Shown piece by piece: positions 26,821 to 37,436 of a stretch of 64,000 bases of DNA. The stretch covers positions 186,001 through 250,000 of the forward strand of contig NZ_FNVQ01000004.1 in the NCBI RefSeq assembly GCF_900108065.1, read 5' to 3'. The DNA comes from Marinobacterium lutimaris (GTDB taxonomy: Bacteria > Pseudomonadota > Gammaproteobacteria > Pseudomonadales > Balneatricaceae). Each line of letters opens with the position of its first letter. The first letter of the stretch is position 1. Below the pieces are notes generated by a model. The model did not search any database. It had not been told where the DNA came from and saw only the letters and a list, made by a program, of their open reading frames with translations. Both the position numbers and the translations under genes were made by a program.

Positions 26821-27411
26821 GTGTCGAGCGAAAACAACAGAATAAGAAACGATAGAAAAAACTATACGGGATTGGTGCTGGCGGGCGGCCGTGGGCGCCG
26901 TATGGGCGGCCAGGATAAAGGCCTGATCGATCATGATGGCCAGCCCCTGGTCAGCTACTCGCTGCAGGCGTTGCAACCTCACTGCCAGCAGATCTACATC
27001 AACTGCAACAGGAACCAGGAGGCTTACGCCGCTTTCGGCTTTCCACTGATTTCGGATCCGGACGACAGTTTCCCTGGCCCGCTCAGAGCCTTAGCTGCTC
27101 TCCTGCCCGATCTACCCGAAAGCAATCTACTGATTCTGCCCTGCGATACGCCCGACGTCGGCCCTGAGCATATGCAGACACTCATTGATGTCAGCCTTAA
27201 CTACCCTGGACACTGGGTCTACCTGCGTGCCGATGGCAGAGATCATCCACTTCATGCCCTGTTACCTCAATCGGTCAGGCCAGAGCTGCTTAAGTTTATC
27301 CACCAGAGCGGTGAGCAGCGCCTGATGCGCGCCATTGATGCTCTGCCCCATGTGGCCGTAGAACTGACCGAATCCCTGATGCTGAACCTGAACCGGGCTA
27401 AATCTAAATAA
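26821..27411 (+). CDS. mobA: Molybdenum cofactor guanylyltransferase
   Basis: A GTG start at 26821 has AGGAG 11 bases upstream, giving 196 residues. A TTG at 26800 is less likely. The nucleotidyltransferase signature LAGGRGRRMGGQDKGL is at the N-terminus, and PCDTPDV marks the metal-binding aspartate region. MobA attaches GMP to molybdopterin to form the bis-MGD cofactor that NasA needs. It is the last gene of the nasA-cobA-mobA unit. Confidence 0.93.
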   Translation: MSSENNRIRNDRKNYTGLVLAGGRGRRMGGQDKGLIDHDGQPLVSYSLQALQPHCQQIYINCNRNQEAYAAFGFPLISDPDDSFPGPLRALAALLPDLPESNLLILPCDTPDVGPEHMQTLIDVSLNYPGHWVYLRADGRDHPLHALLPQSVRPELLKFIHQSGEQRLMRAIDALPHVAVELTESLMLNLNRAKSK

Positions 27412-27418
27412 TTCTTCG

Positions 27419-27626
27419 CCCCGCAGTTTAGGAAAAAATCCTATAGCCCAGCGTGCTTCGAGATAGCATCATTAGGCCATCCGCTGACAGGATCGCAGCA
27501 ATGGCAGGATGCCATTTCGGATGTGGGTATGGAAACTCGCGGGCGCAGGATGCACCCGGTATTGCAAAGGAAAGCTGGCAGGATGCCGAAGAGGCTTGCA
27601 CTACGGAACGTGTGCAAGCCTTTTTT
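27419..27626 (+). ncRNA. Candidate CsrB/RsmZ-type small RNA (CsrA/RsmA sponge)
   Basis: An intergenic stretch after mobA with nine GGA motifs at 27431, 27490, 27507, 27519, 27531, 27548, 27569, 27581 and 27605. Four are in the CsrB-type CAGGAT context. Three sit in AGGAT pentaloops closed by stems: AATGGC/GCCATT (27500-27516), CGGGCGC/GCACCCG with one mismatch (27540-27558) and TGGC/GCCG (27576-27588). A fourth is in a loop closed by GCTG/CAGC (27483-27499), and a fifth is in the loop of the terminator hairpin. This is the architecture of RNAs that sequester CsrA/RsmA. The 5' end is estimated from a weak AATAAT -10 near 27407, and no GacA box was found. Confidence 0.72.
27592..27626 (+). terminator. 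Intrinsic terminator of the candidate small RNA
   Basis: AGGCTTGCAC pairs with GTGCAAGCCT across the 10-base loop TACGGAACGT, followed by TTTTTTATTT. It lies 180 bases after mobA, farther than expected for a simple mobA terminator. Confidence 0.9.
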
Positions 27627-27640
27627 ATTTGTGCCCCATT

Positions 27641-27775
27641 CAACCGGCGCGAGGTGCGTCTCCCACCAGCTGATCCGGCTGCCCCTCCGTAGGAGCGACG
27701 CCCCGTCGCGATCAACCGACTTAATACGAATTAGCCGCCGTGCCAGGCTCAATCGGCGCGAGACGCGCCTCCTAC
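27641..27775. repeat. REP-like palindrome cluster, three units
   Basis: Units at 27641-27666 (degenerate, ends CCCAC), 27689-27717 and 27750-27775. The last unit begins four bases after the stop of the convergent nadE gene. Same family as at 7.1, 17.2, 50.4 and 54.9 kb. Confidence 0.82.
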
Positions 27776-27779
27776 CGGG

Positions 27780-29408
27780 TTATTCGCCCGGTTTCCAGCC
27801 AGAGGTGATCGGATAACGCCGGTCCCTGCCAAAACCTCTCTGGGTCAGGCGCGGCCCCACTGGTGACTGACGTCGCTTGTATTCGTTGATATCTACAAGA
27901 CGCACCACCCGGTTTACATCGGCTTCGGCGAAACCTTCATCGATGATCGCCCGGGCGCTGAAGTCACGCTCGACGTAAAGCTCCAGAATCTTATCCAGCA
28001 CATCGTACTCAGGCAGGCTGTCCTGGTCCTTCTGATCCGGCGCCAGCTCGGCAGACGGCGGACGATCGATAACGCGCTGCGGAATCGCCGGCGAGAGGCT
28101 GTTACGGTAGCTGGCCAGCCGATAAACCAGGGTTTTCGGTACATCCTTGAGTACATCGAAACCACCGGCCATATCACCGTAAAGCGTGGAGTAACCCACC
28201 GCCATTTCGGACTTATTACCGGTGGTCAGTACCAAGTATCCCTTCTTATTGGAGATCGCCATCAACAGCACACCGCGGCAGCGCGCCTGCAGGTTCTCTT
28301 CCGTGGTATCGGGCTTGGTACCGGCAAACTCATCCGCCAGCGCCGCCATAAAGCTTTCATACATCGGCTCGATGGAGATCACGCTGTGGCGGATGCCAAG
28401 CAGATCTGCCTCTGCGGCGGCATCTTCCACACTCATGCTGGAGGTATAACGGAACGGCATCATCACTGCTTCCACCCGGTCAGCACCCAGGGCATCCACG
28501 GCAACGGCGGCGGTTACCGCAGAGTCGATACCGCCAGACAGACCGAGCACGACTCCCTTGAAGCCGTTTTTATTGACGTAATCCCGCACGCCCAGCACCA
28601 GGGCATCATAGACAGACTTCTCGAAGGAAGGCGCCTCGATCGTCGGCTGTTCAGGAGTGACCTGACCCAGTACCGGATCGATACTGAAGGCATACAACCC
28701 CTCTTCGAAAAATGCACCTGCGAAGACCTGCCGACCGGCCGCATCCACCGCCTGGGAACCGCCATCGAAAATCAGCTCATCCTGGCCGCCGACCTGGTTG
28801 ACGTAGAGAATCGGGCAGCCTGCAGTCTGTGCCTGGCGCGCCAGCAGATCGGCACGCTGTTCCGCTTTTTTGGAATCAAAGGGAGAGGCGTTGATATTGA
28901 GTATCAGGCGTACGCCAGCCGCCTTGAGCTGCTGAACCGGAGCGGTGTGCCAGATATCCTCGCAAACGCTCAGGCCTACCGGGTAACCGTCCAGATCGAA
29001 TACGCCCGGCTCAGTGCCCGCGACGAAATAGCGCTTCTCATCGAACACCTGGTAGTTCGGCAGACACTGCTTGGCGTACTCGGTGAGAATTTCGCCGTCA
29101 CGGATGACACCCAGCATGTTGTAAAGGGCGCCGTTGCGGTAACGGGGATAACCCAACAGCAGGGTAATACCCTGCACTTCACTGAGCACCTGCTCCAGCG
29201 CCTGCTCAATACGGATCTCCAGGCTCGGGCGCAGCAGCAGATCCTCCGGTGGATAACCGCTCAGGGCAAGTTCCGGGAACATGACCAGATCGGCATTTAG
29301 CTCATCCCTGGCTTTACATGCAGTCTCGATAATCCGTGCGGTGTTGCCCGGAATATCACCCACCAAAAGATTCAGCTGGGCCATGGCGACCCGAATCGGC
29401 TTACTCAT
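27780..29408 (-). CDS. nadE: Glutamine-dependent NAD+ synthetase
   Basis: 542 residues. The N-terminal nitrilase-like glutaminase domain (about 1-250) has the Glu-Lys-Cys set: E46 in FPELALSGYPPEDLL, K in AKQCLPNY and C in SVCEDIWH. The C-terminal synthetase has the P-loop LGLSGGIDSAVT and TTGNKSEMAVGY. It amidates deamido-NAD using ammonia channelled from glutamine. It lies 19 bases after thiO on the same strand. nadD at 3.2 kb supplies the preceding step. Confidence 0.95.
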   Translation of the reverse strand: MSKPIRVAMAQLNLLVGDIPGNTARIIETACKARDELNADLVMFPELALSGYPPEDLLLRPSLEIRIEQALEQVLSEVQGITLLLGYPRYRNGALYNMLGVIRDGEILTEYAKQCLPNYQVFDEKRYFVAGTEPGVFDLDGYPVGLSVCEDIWHTAPVQQLKAAGVRLILNINASPFDSKKAEQRADLLARQAQTAGCPILYVNQVGGQDELIFDGGSQAVDAAGRQVFAGAFFEEGLYAFSIDPVLGQVTPEQPTIEAPSFEKSVYDALVLGVRDYVNKNGFKGVVLGLSGGIDSAVTAAVAVDALGADRVEAVMMPFRYTSSMSVEDAAAEADLLGIRHSVISIEPMYESFMAALADEFAGTKPDTTEENLQARCRGVLLMAISNKKGYLVLTTGNKSEMAVGYSTLYGDMAGGFDVLKDVPKTLVYRLASYRNSLSPAIPQRVIDRPPSAELAPDQKDQDSLPEYDVLDKILELYVERDFSARAIIDEGFAEADVNRVVRLVDINEYKRRQSPVGPRLTQRGFGRDRRYPITSGWKPGE

Positions 29409-29427
29409 CTGTACCTAAGGATACCTG

Positions 29428-30528
29428 TCAGTCGTGTTCAATGCGGCCATCGACGGCATAGGGAGCCGGATCGATGATCGGCGCGCGATCCAATAACAGA
29501 TCACTGAGAAGACGCGTGGACGCCGGCGCCAGCACCAGCCCATTGCGGAAATGCCCGCAATTAAGATGCAGTCCGGACCAACCCGGGACCTGGCCGATAT
29601 AGGGGATTCCTTCCGGCGATCCGGGCCGCAGCCCTGCCCAGTGATGTTCGACGGGATATTGTGCCAGATCAGGCAGAATTGTCAGAGCGGTTTTGTACAG
29701 AGACTCCCGCGCCTCTTCCGTGGTCTGCTTGTCAAAACCCACATACTCCAGAGTGCTACCCACGAGAATACGGCCATCACTGCGGGGGATCAGGTAGCGA
29801 CCGTTCAGCATCACGATACGGTCGATCAACCCCACCGGCGCCTTGAACACCATCATCTGACCACGCACCGGCTCTACCGGCAGGCGCAGCCCGAGGCTTT
29901 CAAGCAAACCACCGCTCCAGGCGCCAGTAGCTATAACCGTATCATCCGCACGAATATCGCCCTTCGACGTATGTACACCCTCTACACGCTCACCGACCAG
30001 AATAAATCCGGTTACCTCACAGTGCTCGATCAAATCGATATTGGGGTGCTGGGAGGCGCTGATGCGCAGGGCGCGACCGAGGCGGGGATTACGGATGCTG
30101 GCGACTTCCGGCATCCACATGCCGGAGCTGAAATCGCCGCTGATGCGAGGCTCTTTCTCATGGATAAACTCGCTATCCACTTTTACCAGCGGACGGTAGT
30201 GATCATGGCCCCACTGCAGTGCTTCCTCCTCATCATGCACATCCACCATGATGATTCCCTTCTGGCGCAGCTCAGGATCACACCCGGTTTCGGCAAAAAG
30301 CTCCTGCGCCAGCAGGATGTAGCTGCTCTGCGACCAGAGTGCCAACCGTGTTACCGCCTCGCCATGACGCCAGGGATACAACGGAGAGACGATACCGCCA
30401 CCGGCCCAAGAGGCTTCATGGGCGCTTTCGCCGCGCTCTACCAGGGTGACTTTAACGCCGGCACGGGCCAGCTCCCGTGCTGTCATCAGGCCGATTACGC
30501 CGGCGCCGATGATAAGGATATGTTTCAT
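29428..30528 (-). CDS. thiO: Glycine oxidase / FAD-dependent amino acid oxidase ThiO
   Basis: 366 residues of the DAO family. The FAD-binding motif IIGAGVIGLMTARELARAG opens the protein. GGGIVSPLYPWRH is typical of ThiO, and GLRPGSPEGIPYIG and CGHFRNGLVLAP lie near the end. ThiO oxidises glycine to the imine used for the thiazole of thiamine. No other thiamine gene is adjacent. Its place beside the fimT/minor-pilin block matches Pseudomonas from memory and is positional, not functional. Confidence 0.88.
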   Translation of the reverse strand: MKHILIIGAGVIGLMTARELARAGVKVTLVERGESAHEASWAGGGIVSPLYPWRHGEAVTRLALWSQSSYILLAQELFAETGCDPELRQKGIIMVDVHDEEEALQWGHDHYRPLVKVDSEFIHEKEPRISGDFSSGMWMPEVASIRNPRLGRALRISASQHPNIDLIEHCEVTGFILVGERVEGVHTSKGDIRADDTVIATGAWSGGLLESLGLRLPVEPVRGQMMVFKAPVGLIDRIVMLNGRYLIPRSDGRILVGSTLEYVGFDKQTTEEARESLYKTALTILPDLAQYPVEHHWAGLRPGSPEGIPYIGQVPGWSGLHLNCGHFRNGLVLAPASTRLLSDLLLDRAPIIDPAPYAVDGRIEHD

Positions 30529-30597
30529 ACTGCTCCCCGAACAAAATCATCAGGGCATGATGTTACAACAGCTTCTGAAAAAACAGGGCGACAACGG

Positions 30598-31158
30598 TCA
30601 ATCGCAGTCTTCTCCAGTCGCCTGCCTCACGCGTCCCTGCATGGAAATTCTTATACAACTGACTGTGCTGGAGTCACTACTGTGGGTCAGCATGAAGCTA
30701 CCCAGCGAGTAGCCCGTCACACTACCATCAGCCTCAAACGTGATCACGTCGCCGCCGTTCCATGTCACCTGCACACCCTCATTAAACGGGACATAACGGA
30801 GCAGCTCATCATCGGCAGTGTCGAACGTTCTAGTCTGCTTCGTATCGACAAACATTAAACCACCGTCCCAGCGGGTATCTTGATTCGTCGTAGTGCCCGC
30901 GCAGGCAGTGGATTCACCTCGGCAAAAAGTCACAGGCTGCTGACGCTGTATCGCTTCTGATCGCGCTACAGACATCAATGACATCAGGTCTTTCTGGGTT
31001 GAATCACGGGAAGCCCGTTCGACCATACCGGCCATAGAAGGGACCAACATCGCTAAAATCGCCAGTATGGTAATAGCGACCAGCAGTTCGATCAGCGTAA
31101 AGCCGCTATCCCCTGGGCAAAGCTTGCCCGGCTTTGGGAAAAACTCGGAGTCATCCAT
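30598..31158 (-). CDS. fimT: Type IV minor pilin, FimT/GspH family
   Basis: 186 residues. The prepilin peptidase site is G/FTLIELLVAI after a 19-residue leader, and the hydrophobic N-terminal helix follows. The C-terminal GspH-like domain contains paired cysteines (CRGESTAC and a late C). It is the seventh gene of minor-pilin set A, 48 bases after pilE. The leader is longer than usual for type IVa pilins (about 7 residues). An internal start would shorten it, but no ATG is available close to the site. Confidence 0.85.
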   Translation of the reverse strand: MDDSEFFPKPGKLCPGDSGFTLIELLVAITILAILAMLVPSMAGMVERASRDSTQKDLMSLMSVARSEAIQRQQPVTFCRGESTACAGTTTNQDTRWDGGLMFVDTKQTRTFDTADDELLRYVPFNEGVQVTWNGGDVITFEADGSVTGYSLGSFMLTHSSDSSTVSCIRISMQGRVRQATGEDCD

Positions 31159-31206
31159 GACATCCTCATTGATTTGGGTTTCAGGCCGTTTCAGACCTTT
31201 TCAAGA

Positions 31207-31650
31207 TCAGAGCCCCCAGCAGTCATCCGCACCGCTACTCCCGCCCTGAACGCCCTTTACTCCCGTATGAGTGAGAGTCAGCGTACCGCAGCGATCTCCG
31301 TTCATTGCGCCTTTCGGCACCGCCTGCAGCGTATAAGTGCTGTTTGTAAGCGCTGCCGCGGGCAGGCTCAGATCGTAATATTTTGTCGAGCCATCCTTGG
31401 GTGACTGGCTGTAAGGCAAGGTCGGCGCAACGCCACCCGAGGCGGTATAGCGGCCATTACTGGTGTAATACCTTTCCATAAACTGCGCCAACTGCAGCAG
31501 ATCGACTCTCGCATTGGAGCGACGTGATTCCTTCACATACTCCTGATAGGAGGGGTAGGCAATCGCCGCCAATATGCCCACCACGGCGACCGTGATCATT
31601 AACTCAATCAGGGTGAAGCCCTGCGTACGTCCCTTCACGTTAACTCCCAT
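31207..31650 (-). CDS. pilE: Type IV minor pilin PilE (set A)
   Basis: 147 residues with the processing site [30 protein letters not shown], typical of PilE. The globular part holds a C-terminal disulfide pair (DRCGTL and DDCWGL). PilE is incorporated at the pilus tip with FimU-PilVWX and PilY1 and helps start pilus assembly. The ATG overlaps the pilY1 stop (TAATG). Confidence 0.9.
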   Translation of the reverse strand: MGVNVKGRTQGFTLIELMITVAVVGILAAIAYPSYQEYVKESRRSNARVDLLQLAQFMERYYTSNGRYTASGGVAPTLPYSQSPKDGSTKYYDLSLPAAALTNSTYTLQAVPKGAMNGDRCGTLTLTHTGVKGVQGGSSGADDCWGL

Positions 31651-34600
31651 TACTGCGTCAGCTCACGCCAGGCGATACGGCCACTCTCATTGCCATCATT
31701 GATGTTTACCGTTTCGGGATCAACATTCCTTGAACCAGTGGTAACCAACACCTGGCGCCCATCTTCCTGGTCAGTAATACTGCCGCTGCTTACCCCTGCG
31801 TCCGTATCAGAAAAGCCTGAAGAAACCTGCCCGTCGATACCATCTTCAGCGTCAAATTCACCATCGTTATTGACGTCGAACACCTGATAATTCAGCGCAC
31901 TGCCGGAATTGTAATCAAGCGATAGGAACCAACTGCTACCGCCTCCCGCACAAGGATCAGCGGAGGGAATAAGCGTACTGAATATAACGAGATCATTAGT
32001 GAGACTTGCTCTAGCAACGACCCGCTCTCCAACTGCACCTGTTCCGCCGTTGGCTTCACTGACATAAAGGTCCATAAACCACCCCTTATCGGAGGCCGTC
32101 AGGACGTTAGTTGAAGTGGTTCGCAGCGCCACCTCCCCTCTATCGACTTCAGCAGTGATCGTCTGCTGCTGCAAGGCTCCTCGGCCGCTGACCGCAGAAC
32201 CTTCGTCAAAAATACCGTAAAGCGTTTGCACCTGCGGATCGTCACTGACGATATTATCTCCCTGCTCGTGGAAACTACCGGTTCCAAACAGGATCATTGG
32301 GTCGTTGTTGCCATTAAAAGCAGCACTGAGAGGCGCTGTTATAGGCTGGCGAGTGTTATCCGCATCCATCGCAACAAACAGCGGACTTCCCTGCTGGCCA
32401 GTTCCAAAAACTTCCCAATCGGCAGCCTCCGTATCATCGATATCGATTCTCCACAGGTTACCCTGGGTATCACCGACATAAATGCGATCAGCAATACGAT
32501 CTCTTTCCAGGTCGATCACCAGGGGGGCTCCAAGCTCACCGCCTTGCGTATCTAATTCAAACTCCCTGATCACCTGGCCATCACTGGCATCCAGTATCCA
32601 AACATAGCCTTCGTCCTGGTCCGTTTCGTAGCCGCTAGTGACCACGACCCCGAAGTCACCATTACCCAAGGCGACCAGCGAGGGTTGCTGCACAAGAAAT
32701 CCCATCTTTTCGTTGGTGTACTCCCAGAGTACATCACTCGAAGACATGGTATTGGGGTCTGTAATATCCAGCGCAAAAACACTGTTACTACCCGCGCCAG
32801 TCGTCGCTACCGCGAGGGTAGCCCAATGGCTACCCAACCAAGCATCACCTAATCGCGGTGTGCCGTCTACGTAGTAACGGTGCACATAACCCGGGTTTGC
32901 TAATTCGTCCAGCCCACCAAGTACCGAGCCAGGAACATAAGCAAAAAGCTCGTTCCCGCCGCTGCTGGTATCACTGCCATTAAACACATGCAGCATACCG
33001 TCGTTGGCGCCAACTACAACGACCGGCGGCTTATTCTGATATTCATTACCTTCGCGATAACTAGCGTATGCCGCACCTGCATCGCCAAACTCGCTGTTTC
33101 CGGCTAGGGCCGAATAGCCAAAGTTTTCCTCATTATCGATATATTGTGGGCTGGAATTGACGATATCCCCTAGGCGACTGGATCGAGGCCGAAAACCTTC
33201 AACACTTTCGTTAGACCGGTCACCACGAACGTAATTAACGAGATCCGGTGCCAAGCCAATCCCTGATGTGAAGCTCCGTCCACCGGTCACCGCACCGTTG
33301 GTTACATTACTAAAATCGCCACTTGTGAATACCTTCCGGCTACCTATGTTACGTGCGTCCAACTTTTCCGCTGCGCTCCATGCCCGAGATCCAACACCAC
33401 CGTTCGTGTCGATTGAGTAAGCAACCAAATCTCCGCTCCAACGGTTGGTATCAAACATCGCCTGAAATATCAGAGAACCCGCCACCAGTTGGTCACTGTT
33501 GAAGGAAACCGCGGTGGCTGTGGACGTCAACGATTCAGCAATATCGCTAAATGCCCTTTCAAGACCTTCAACCATCGCATCGGCCTGCCCTGCTGGGAAG
33601 TAATTATCCGCACGCTTAAGGTTCGCATTTGATTGCGTCAGCGTTTCTCCATTGGTGAACCACCAGTGTTCAGGCAGCGCCTCGGACAAATCATCAGGTC
33701 CCTCAATTTCCGGGAGTGAACAGTTAGGCTCATCATCAGGGCATTTCGGCGTAAAGCCTCCATACTTGGCGGTCAGCCAGAATTGGTTATCTTGCCTCCG
33801 ATTCAGTACCTGATACTCAAGCACATCAACCCAATAGGTATCTATCGTTTGTCTACCCGGTATATCGTCGCGCTGGTCTCGAGTATGCGCATCATAGGCC
33901 AGGCCTATCATGTAACCAGGGTTACGGGTCGCGCCAAAGCCCTGGTCAGTTAAGGTCAGGGACTCTAACTCACCAACTTTCTGGTTCAGGTCATGTACAT
34001 TAACGGCCGTATCGTCATTTACTGCCGACGGAAGGCTGGGCTCTACGTTAGGTGTTGGGCCAGTAAAGCTACTTCCAGGCAAGTTTTGATCCCTATGTGT
34101 ATTTACATCCCCGATACCTAAAATCACATTCTTTTGACAGCTGTATTGAATTGGATCTTCCCAATCATCACGAATAACTGCAAAGTTATCGACCCAGCGC
34201 CTCGCCGTATCGTTTCCATAGTTCTGACCCCTGTTTGTATATTCAGGAACAGGCCCTATATTCCGAAAATAACGTGTCGCGGTATAATAAAGCTCGCTAA
34301 CCGGGTCACTCGTTTTATAGGTATTGTTATTTAGTTCACCAAATTTATTGATGTAGTTCATGGCGCCACTGTTTACGTTATTAACGCCATAATAATTTTC
34401 GGTATCCTGAGCGTCTGACGAATCTGGATTAGGATACATCACGCCAGTTACCAGATCCCACTCGGCCTGATTATTGTCCTGCCATCCAGATCCTGGGAGA
34501 CGCTCGCGCGCACCAATAAATTTCTGTTGAGCGCGCAGAACCCCGCCGTCTCGCAATACATTATTATCATTCAGATAACCGAATACACTATAACGAATCT

Positions 34601-35957
34601 GTTCAGCATATTGCTGCATCAATCCCTCAGGCTTCCACCCTTGAGAATAGGGCTGACAGTTCGCTTCAAGACCCGCTACTGGATCACAGACTTTAACCCT
34701 CACAGCTGCTCTATATCTGTTGTTGCCGAGCGACTCATACTTGAAAACACTATCCTCTGTCGGATCAAAACGTTCTATCCGAAAGTTATCAACCCCATAG
34801 TCGGCATTCCCTTTGAAGTATATCCGGGAGATATTTCCAACATTTAGATCTCCATTCCCACTGGTAGAAAAAATCTCGTTATTATCCGAATCAACAATAC
34901 TCAAAGATAAAGCACGTGCCCCGTCAAACGAAAGCGTGAACCTATGCCACTCTCCTCGGGTCACATTAGCCCACCCGCTTGAAACGTATGGCCCTACTAA
35001 GTTGCCTCCATCTAAGATATCTATATAAACGGTACTTCCACCATTGGTATCCCCGCTATAGACATAAATACCGTAGCCATTACCTTGGTTATCGCCTATG
35101 AAAAATGCAGCATCCCTGTTTCCCGAACCACTATTTAAATAAAAGTCACCAGAAAATATAACACCATCATCAATATCAAATCGATTATGTATATAATCGT
35201 TCGCGTTTCGACCACCGGAATTATTGCTTTTCCTTAAATATCTATTCCCATATGACCCGCCGTATGAATAGTCATTCGTGTGGAATCCATAATTCAAGTC
35301 AGCAGAAATACTTCCGTTGAAGTTCTCACTGTGTAGCAGTTCAGAACTCAGAGAATCGCCCAGATATTCAGCATTAGCGGGGACCTGGAATTCCAGACCG
35401 TGACCATTCTTTGCAGAAACGATTATCTGACTGGCATTAAAGGGAGTGGCATATCGTATTGAGTGATCGCTATCATTATAGATAGTACGATCGGGGTTAT
35501 TATTTTGCCCCGAGTTTCTAGCTTTTTGTATCCAGGTTTCATCAGGCTCATCGACAACTCGATAGCCACCTGTTAGCGCCCAACGGAACGGGTCTATGGT
35601 TTGCATCGAAGCCCAGTTTAGGAAGTTTCCGCTCCAGTACGCGCCATCACAGCGGTGATTCGAAGCGTTTCCCGATACCGGATAGAAGTGTCTCTCGGAC
35701 TCATTAGCGCTACCGCTATAGTCGTAACACTTGTTGGGGTCAAAATAACCTAGAAAAGTTGATGCCTCTCGATAAGGGTCAATATTCGCTAAGCTGTTTA
35801 CCGTCGGGTATTCAACCGAAGGGACTATAGCCATATTGCCGGGTACGCTACTGCCCAGAAACAGAGGCTCCTGCGCGACATCCGCATTAACGCCCTGGCA
35901 GGCCGCCAGCAAAGAGACAGAACAGAGCCAGCTTTTGATTCGAAGTCCTTTCATCAT
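31650..35957 (-). CDS. pilY1: PilY1/PilC-type tip-associated adhesin with an inserted LamG-like domain
   Basis: 1435 residues, longer than P. aeruginosa PilY1 (about 1160). A signal peptide (about 1-25) precedes an N-terminal region. Residues of about 205-398 form a beta-rich module ([11 protein letters not shown]-like core, glycine/asparagine rich) that resembles a LamG/concanavalin fold and is not part of standard PilY1. The C-terminal half is the PilC beta-propeller ([23 protein letters not shown]). [10 protein letters not shown] calcium loop lies near residue 1360. PilY1 primes pili with the minor pilins and acts in adhesion and surface sensing. The inserted stretch is AT-rich compared with its flanks. 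Confidence 0.92.
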   Translation of the reverse strand: MMKGLRIKSWLCSVSLLAACQGVNADVAQEPLFLGSSVPGNMAIVPSVEYPTVNSLANIDPYREASTFLGYFDPNKCYDYSGSANESERHFYPVSGNASNHRCDGAYWSGNFLNWASMQTIDPFRWALTGGYRVVDEPDETWIQKARNSGQNNNPDRTIYNDSDHSIRYATPFNASQIIVSAKNGHGLEFQVPANAEYLGDSLSSELLHSENFNGSISADLNYGFHTNDYSYGGSYGNRYLRKSNNSGGRNANDYIHNRFDIDDGVIFSGDFYLNSGSGNRDAAFFIGDNQGNGYGIYVYSGDTNGGSTVYIDILDGGNLVGPYVSSGWANVTRGEWHRFTLSFDGARALSLSIVDSDNNEIFSTSGNGDLNVGNISRIYFKGNADYGVDNFRIERFDPTEDSVFKYESLGNNRYRAAVRVKVCDPVAGLEANCQPYSQGWKPEGLMQQYAEQIRYSVFGYLNDNNVLRDGGVLRAQQKFIGARERLPGSGWQDNNQAEWDLVTGVMYPNPDSSDAQDTENYYGVNNVNSGAMNYINKFGELNNNTYKTSDPVSELYYTATRYFRNIGPVPEYTNRGQNYGNDTARRWVDNFAVIRDDWEDPIQYSCQKNVILGIGDVNTHRDQNLPGSSFTGPTPNVEPSLPSAVNDDTAVNVHDLNQKVGELESLTLTDQGFGATRNPGYMIGLAYDAHTRDQRDDIPGRQTIDTYWVDVLEYQVLNRRQDNQFWLTAKYGGFTPKCPDDEPNCSLPEIEGPDDLSEALPEHWWFTNGETLTQSNANLKRADNYFPAGQADAMVEGLERAFSDIAESLTSTATAVSFNSDQLVAGSLIFQAMFDTNRWSGDLVAYSIDTNGGVGSRAWSAAEKLDARNIGSRKVFTSGDFSNVTNGAVTGGRSFTSGIGLAPDLVNYVRGDRSNESVEGFRPRSSRLGDIVNSSPQYIDNEENFGYSALAGNSEFGDAGAAYASYREGNEYQNKPPVVVVGANDGMLHVFNGSDTSSGGNELFAYVPGSVLGGLDELANPGYVHRYYVDGTPRLGDAWLGSHWATLAVATTGAGSNSVFALDITDPNTMSSSDVLWEYTNEKMGFLVQQPSLVALGNGDFGVVVTSGYETDQDEGYVWILDASDGQVIREFELDTQGGELGAPLVIDLERDRIADRIYVGDTQGNLWRIDIDDTEAADWEVFGTGQQGSPLFVAMDADNTRQPITAPLSAAFNGNNDPMILFGTGSFHEQGDNIVSDDPQVQTLYGIFDEGSAVSGRGALQQQTITAEVDRGEVALRTTSTNVLTASDKGWFMDLYVSEANGGTGAVGERVVARASLTNDLVIFSTLIPSADPCAGGGSSWFLSLDYNSGSALNYQVFDVNNDGEFDAEDGIDGQVSSGFSDTDAGVSSGSITDQEDGRQVLVTTGSRNVDPETVNINDGNESGRIAWRELTQ

Positions 35958-35964
35958 CTATCGC

Positions 35965-36399
35965 CTATCGTTCTATTCTGTATGTCGATTCCAGCTGAAC
36001 ATCCGCACTCCCGGACAAGCCCCTGGATCGAGCGACCACCCTGACAATCATGACGGTGTAATCAGGGCTTTCGTTCGCATCCAGGGAGGGCTGGTACTCA
36101 ACAGACTGTTCAGTCAGCGTGTAGCTCGCATTTACGTCATTACCGTTAATATTCACAGTAATCGTATCGCTCTCACCATCTACATTCGGGAAGCTGTCTT
36201 CAGCATCTGACTCTCCCTGACGTAATGCAGCTTCAGCGGCCTGGAAGGCAACATGGCGATCCCGCAGGTTACCGGCCATTTTCTCTTCCATGGTCGTGGT
36301 CTGCATGGCACTGACGCCAACAATGGTGATTAGCAGCAGCATGATCAACGCTACGATCAGCGCTGCACCGGACTCATTCCTAAAGCCCTGAGCATTCAT
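35965..36399 (-). CDS. pilX: Type IV minor pilin PilX (set A)
   Basis: 144 residues. PilX-type N-terminus GAALIVALIMLLLITIVGVS with TTTMEEKMAGN directly after the hydrophobic helix, as in the PilX_N family, which lacks the strict GFTLIE motif. It overlaps pilW by four bases. PilX takes part in the tip complex with PilV, PilW and PilY1. Confidence 0.9.
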   Translation of the reverse strand: MNAQGFRNESGAALIVALIMLLLITIVGVSAMQTTTMEEKMAGNLRDRHVAFQAAEAALRQGESDAEDSFPNVDGESDTITVNINGNDVNASYTLTEQSVEYQPSLDANESPDYTVMIVRVVARSRGLSGSADVQLESTYRIER

Positions 36400-37436
36400 G
36401 GCAGCTTATTCCTTAGGGCTACGGTTGAGGTAAACACCTTGCGCAATCGGCGATCCGAGGTACCAACCGTCGCAAAAGGGGCGGGCAGTGTATCGGACCT
36501 AGTCTCAAGAACGTTGTCTGTCTCTCCGGCTACCAGCAAGTGAACCCTGATTGAAAGAACTTCATCCCAATCAGTTACCTGCGAGGCATCACGATATATA
36601 TCCACGTTCCGATCGCCATCGGTGTCCTGCCCATACTCGATCTGCATATCCTCGACGCCACTAACCAGCGGTACATCATTACTCAGAGAGCCATCTGAGG
36701 AGAGTGCACGGCGCCTTAAACCCACTCTGCCGTCGCTCCCCTCTCCGATGTAATAGATCAGGGTTTGTAGTTGATAGACATCGATTTCACCATCGTACTG
36801 ATGACTGAAATCGTTATTCTGATTTATGTTGCCAGGTGAGGGCGAATTGCCACTGCCACCGCCACTGCCTGCCAGCGCGAGGTTCGAACCATTTTCGTTA
36901 TTTACCTTTTGAAAAAGGTCACAGCGTTGCTCATCAGGATCAGCATCGACAACGAGAATAATCGAGCCCGCCGTGATGCCGCTTGCCGAGGTCAACCCTA
37001 TGTTGTTAGCGTTTGCAGGGGTGTTACCGCTAGCTTCAAGTCTTGTGCTGGTCGCCATATTCTTTAGCATCAGCACGTCTGTTTCCGCTTGGTAGTTGCT
37101 TAAATTAGCCGAATAGTCGCCGGCTTCATCATCCCAGCCTTCGATGCCAGCTCCAACCAGATACAGGTCTGCAGCGGCAGTGCCAGCCTCTACATCCAAA
37201 AGGTTATTTATTTCACAGATCGGCTGATACGCCGTTTGACGCACATCCCTAGACAGAAACTCTAAAGCGAATCGCCCGTTCTCCTGCACCCGCGATAAGG
37301 CGTCGTTTACGGCGTAGGAGCGTAAGCCGCCGACATAAACAACGAGCACTCCCAGAATGATAAAGAGGCCGATGGTCAGACTGACCATCAGTTCGATAAG
37401 CGTAAAACCCTTTTCAACACTGCGTCCGTGCATCAT
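36396..37436 (-). CDS. pilW: Type IV minor pilin PilW (set A)
   Basis: 346 residues. Prepilin site [20 protein letters not shown], then the PilW-type NGRFALEFLSRDVRQTAY. The C-terminal part is beta-rich with a GGGSGNSPSPGN low-complexity loop. It overlaps pilX (ATGA) and pilV (TAATG), so pilV-pilW-pilX are translationally coupled. Confidence 0.9.
   Translation of the reverse strand: MMHGRSVEKGFTLIELMVSLTIGLFIILGVLVVYVGGLRSYAVNDALSRVQENGRFALEFLSRDVRQTAYQPICEINNLLDVEAGTAAADLYLVGAGIEGWDDEAGDYSANLSNYQAETDVLMLKNMATSTRLEASGNTPANANNIGLTSASGITAGSIILVVDADPDEQRCDLFQKVNNENGSNLALAGSGGGSGNSPSPGNINQNNDFSHQYDGEIDVYQLQTLIYYIGEGSDGRVGLRRRALSSDGSLSNDVPLVSGVEDMQIEYGQDTDGDRNVDIYRDASQVTDWDEVLSIRVHLLVAGETDNVLETRSDTLPAPFATVGTSDRRLRKVFTSTVALRNKLP

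Noticed and set aside
27441-27752. Short open frames in both strands over the candidate small RNA
   Set aside because: They overlap REP palindromes and the hairpin series, have no ribosome-binding site, and are in a region better explained by RNA structure.
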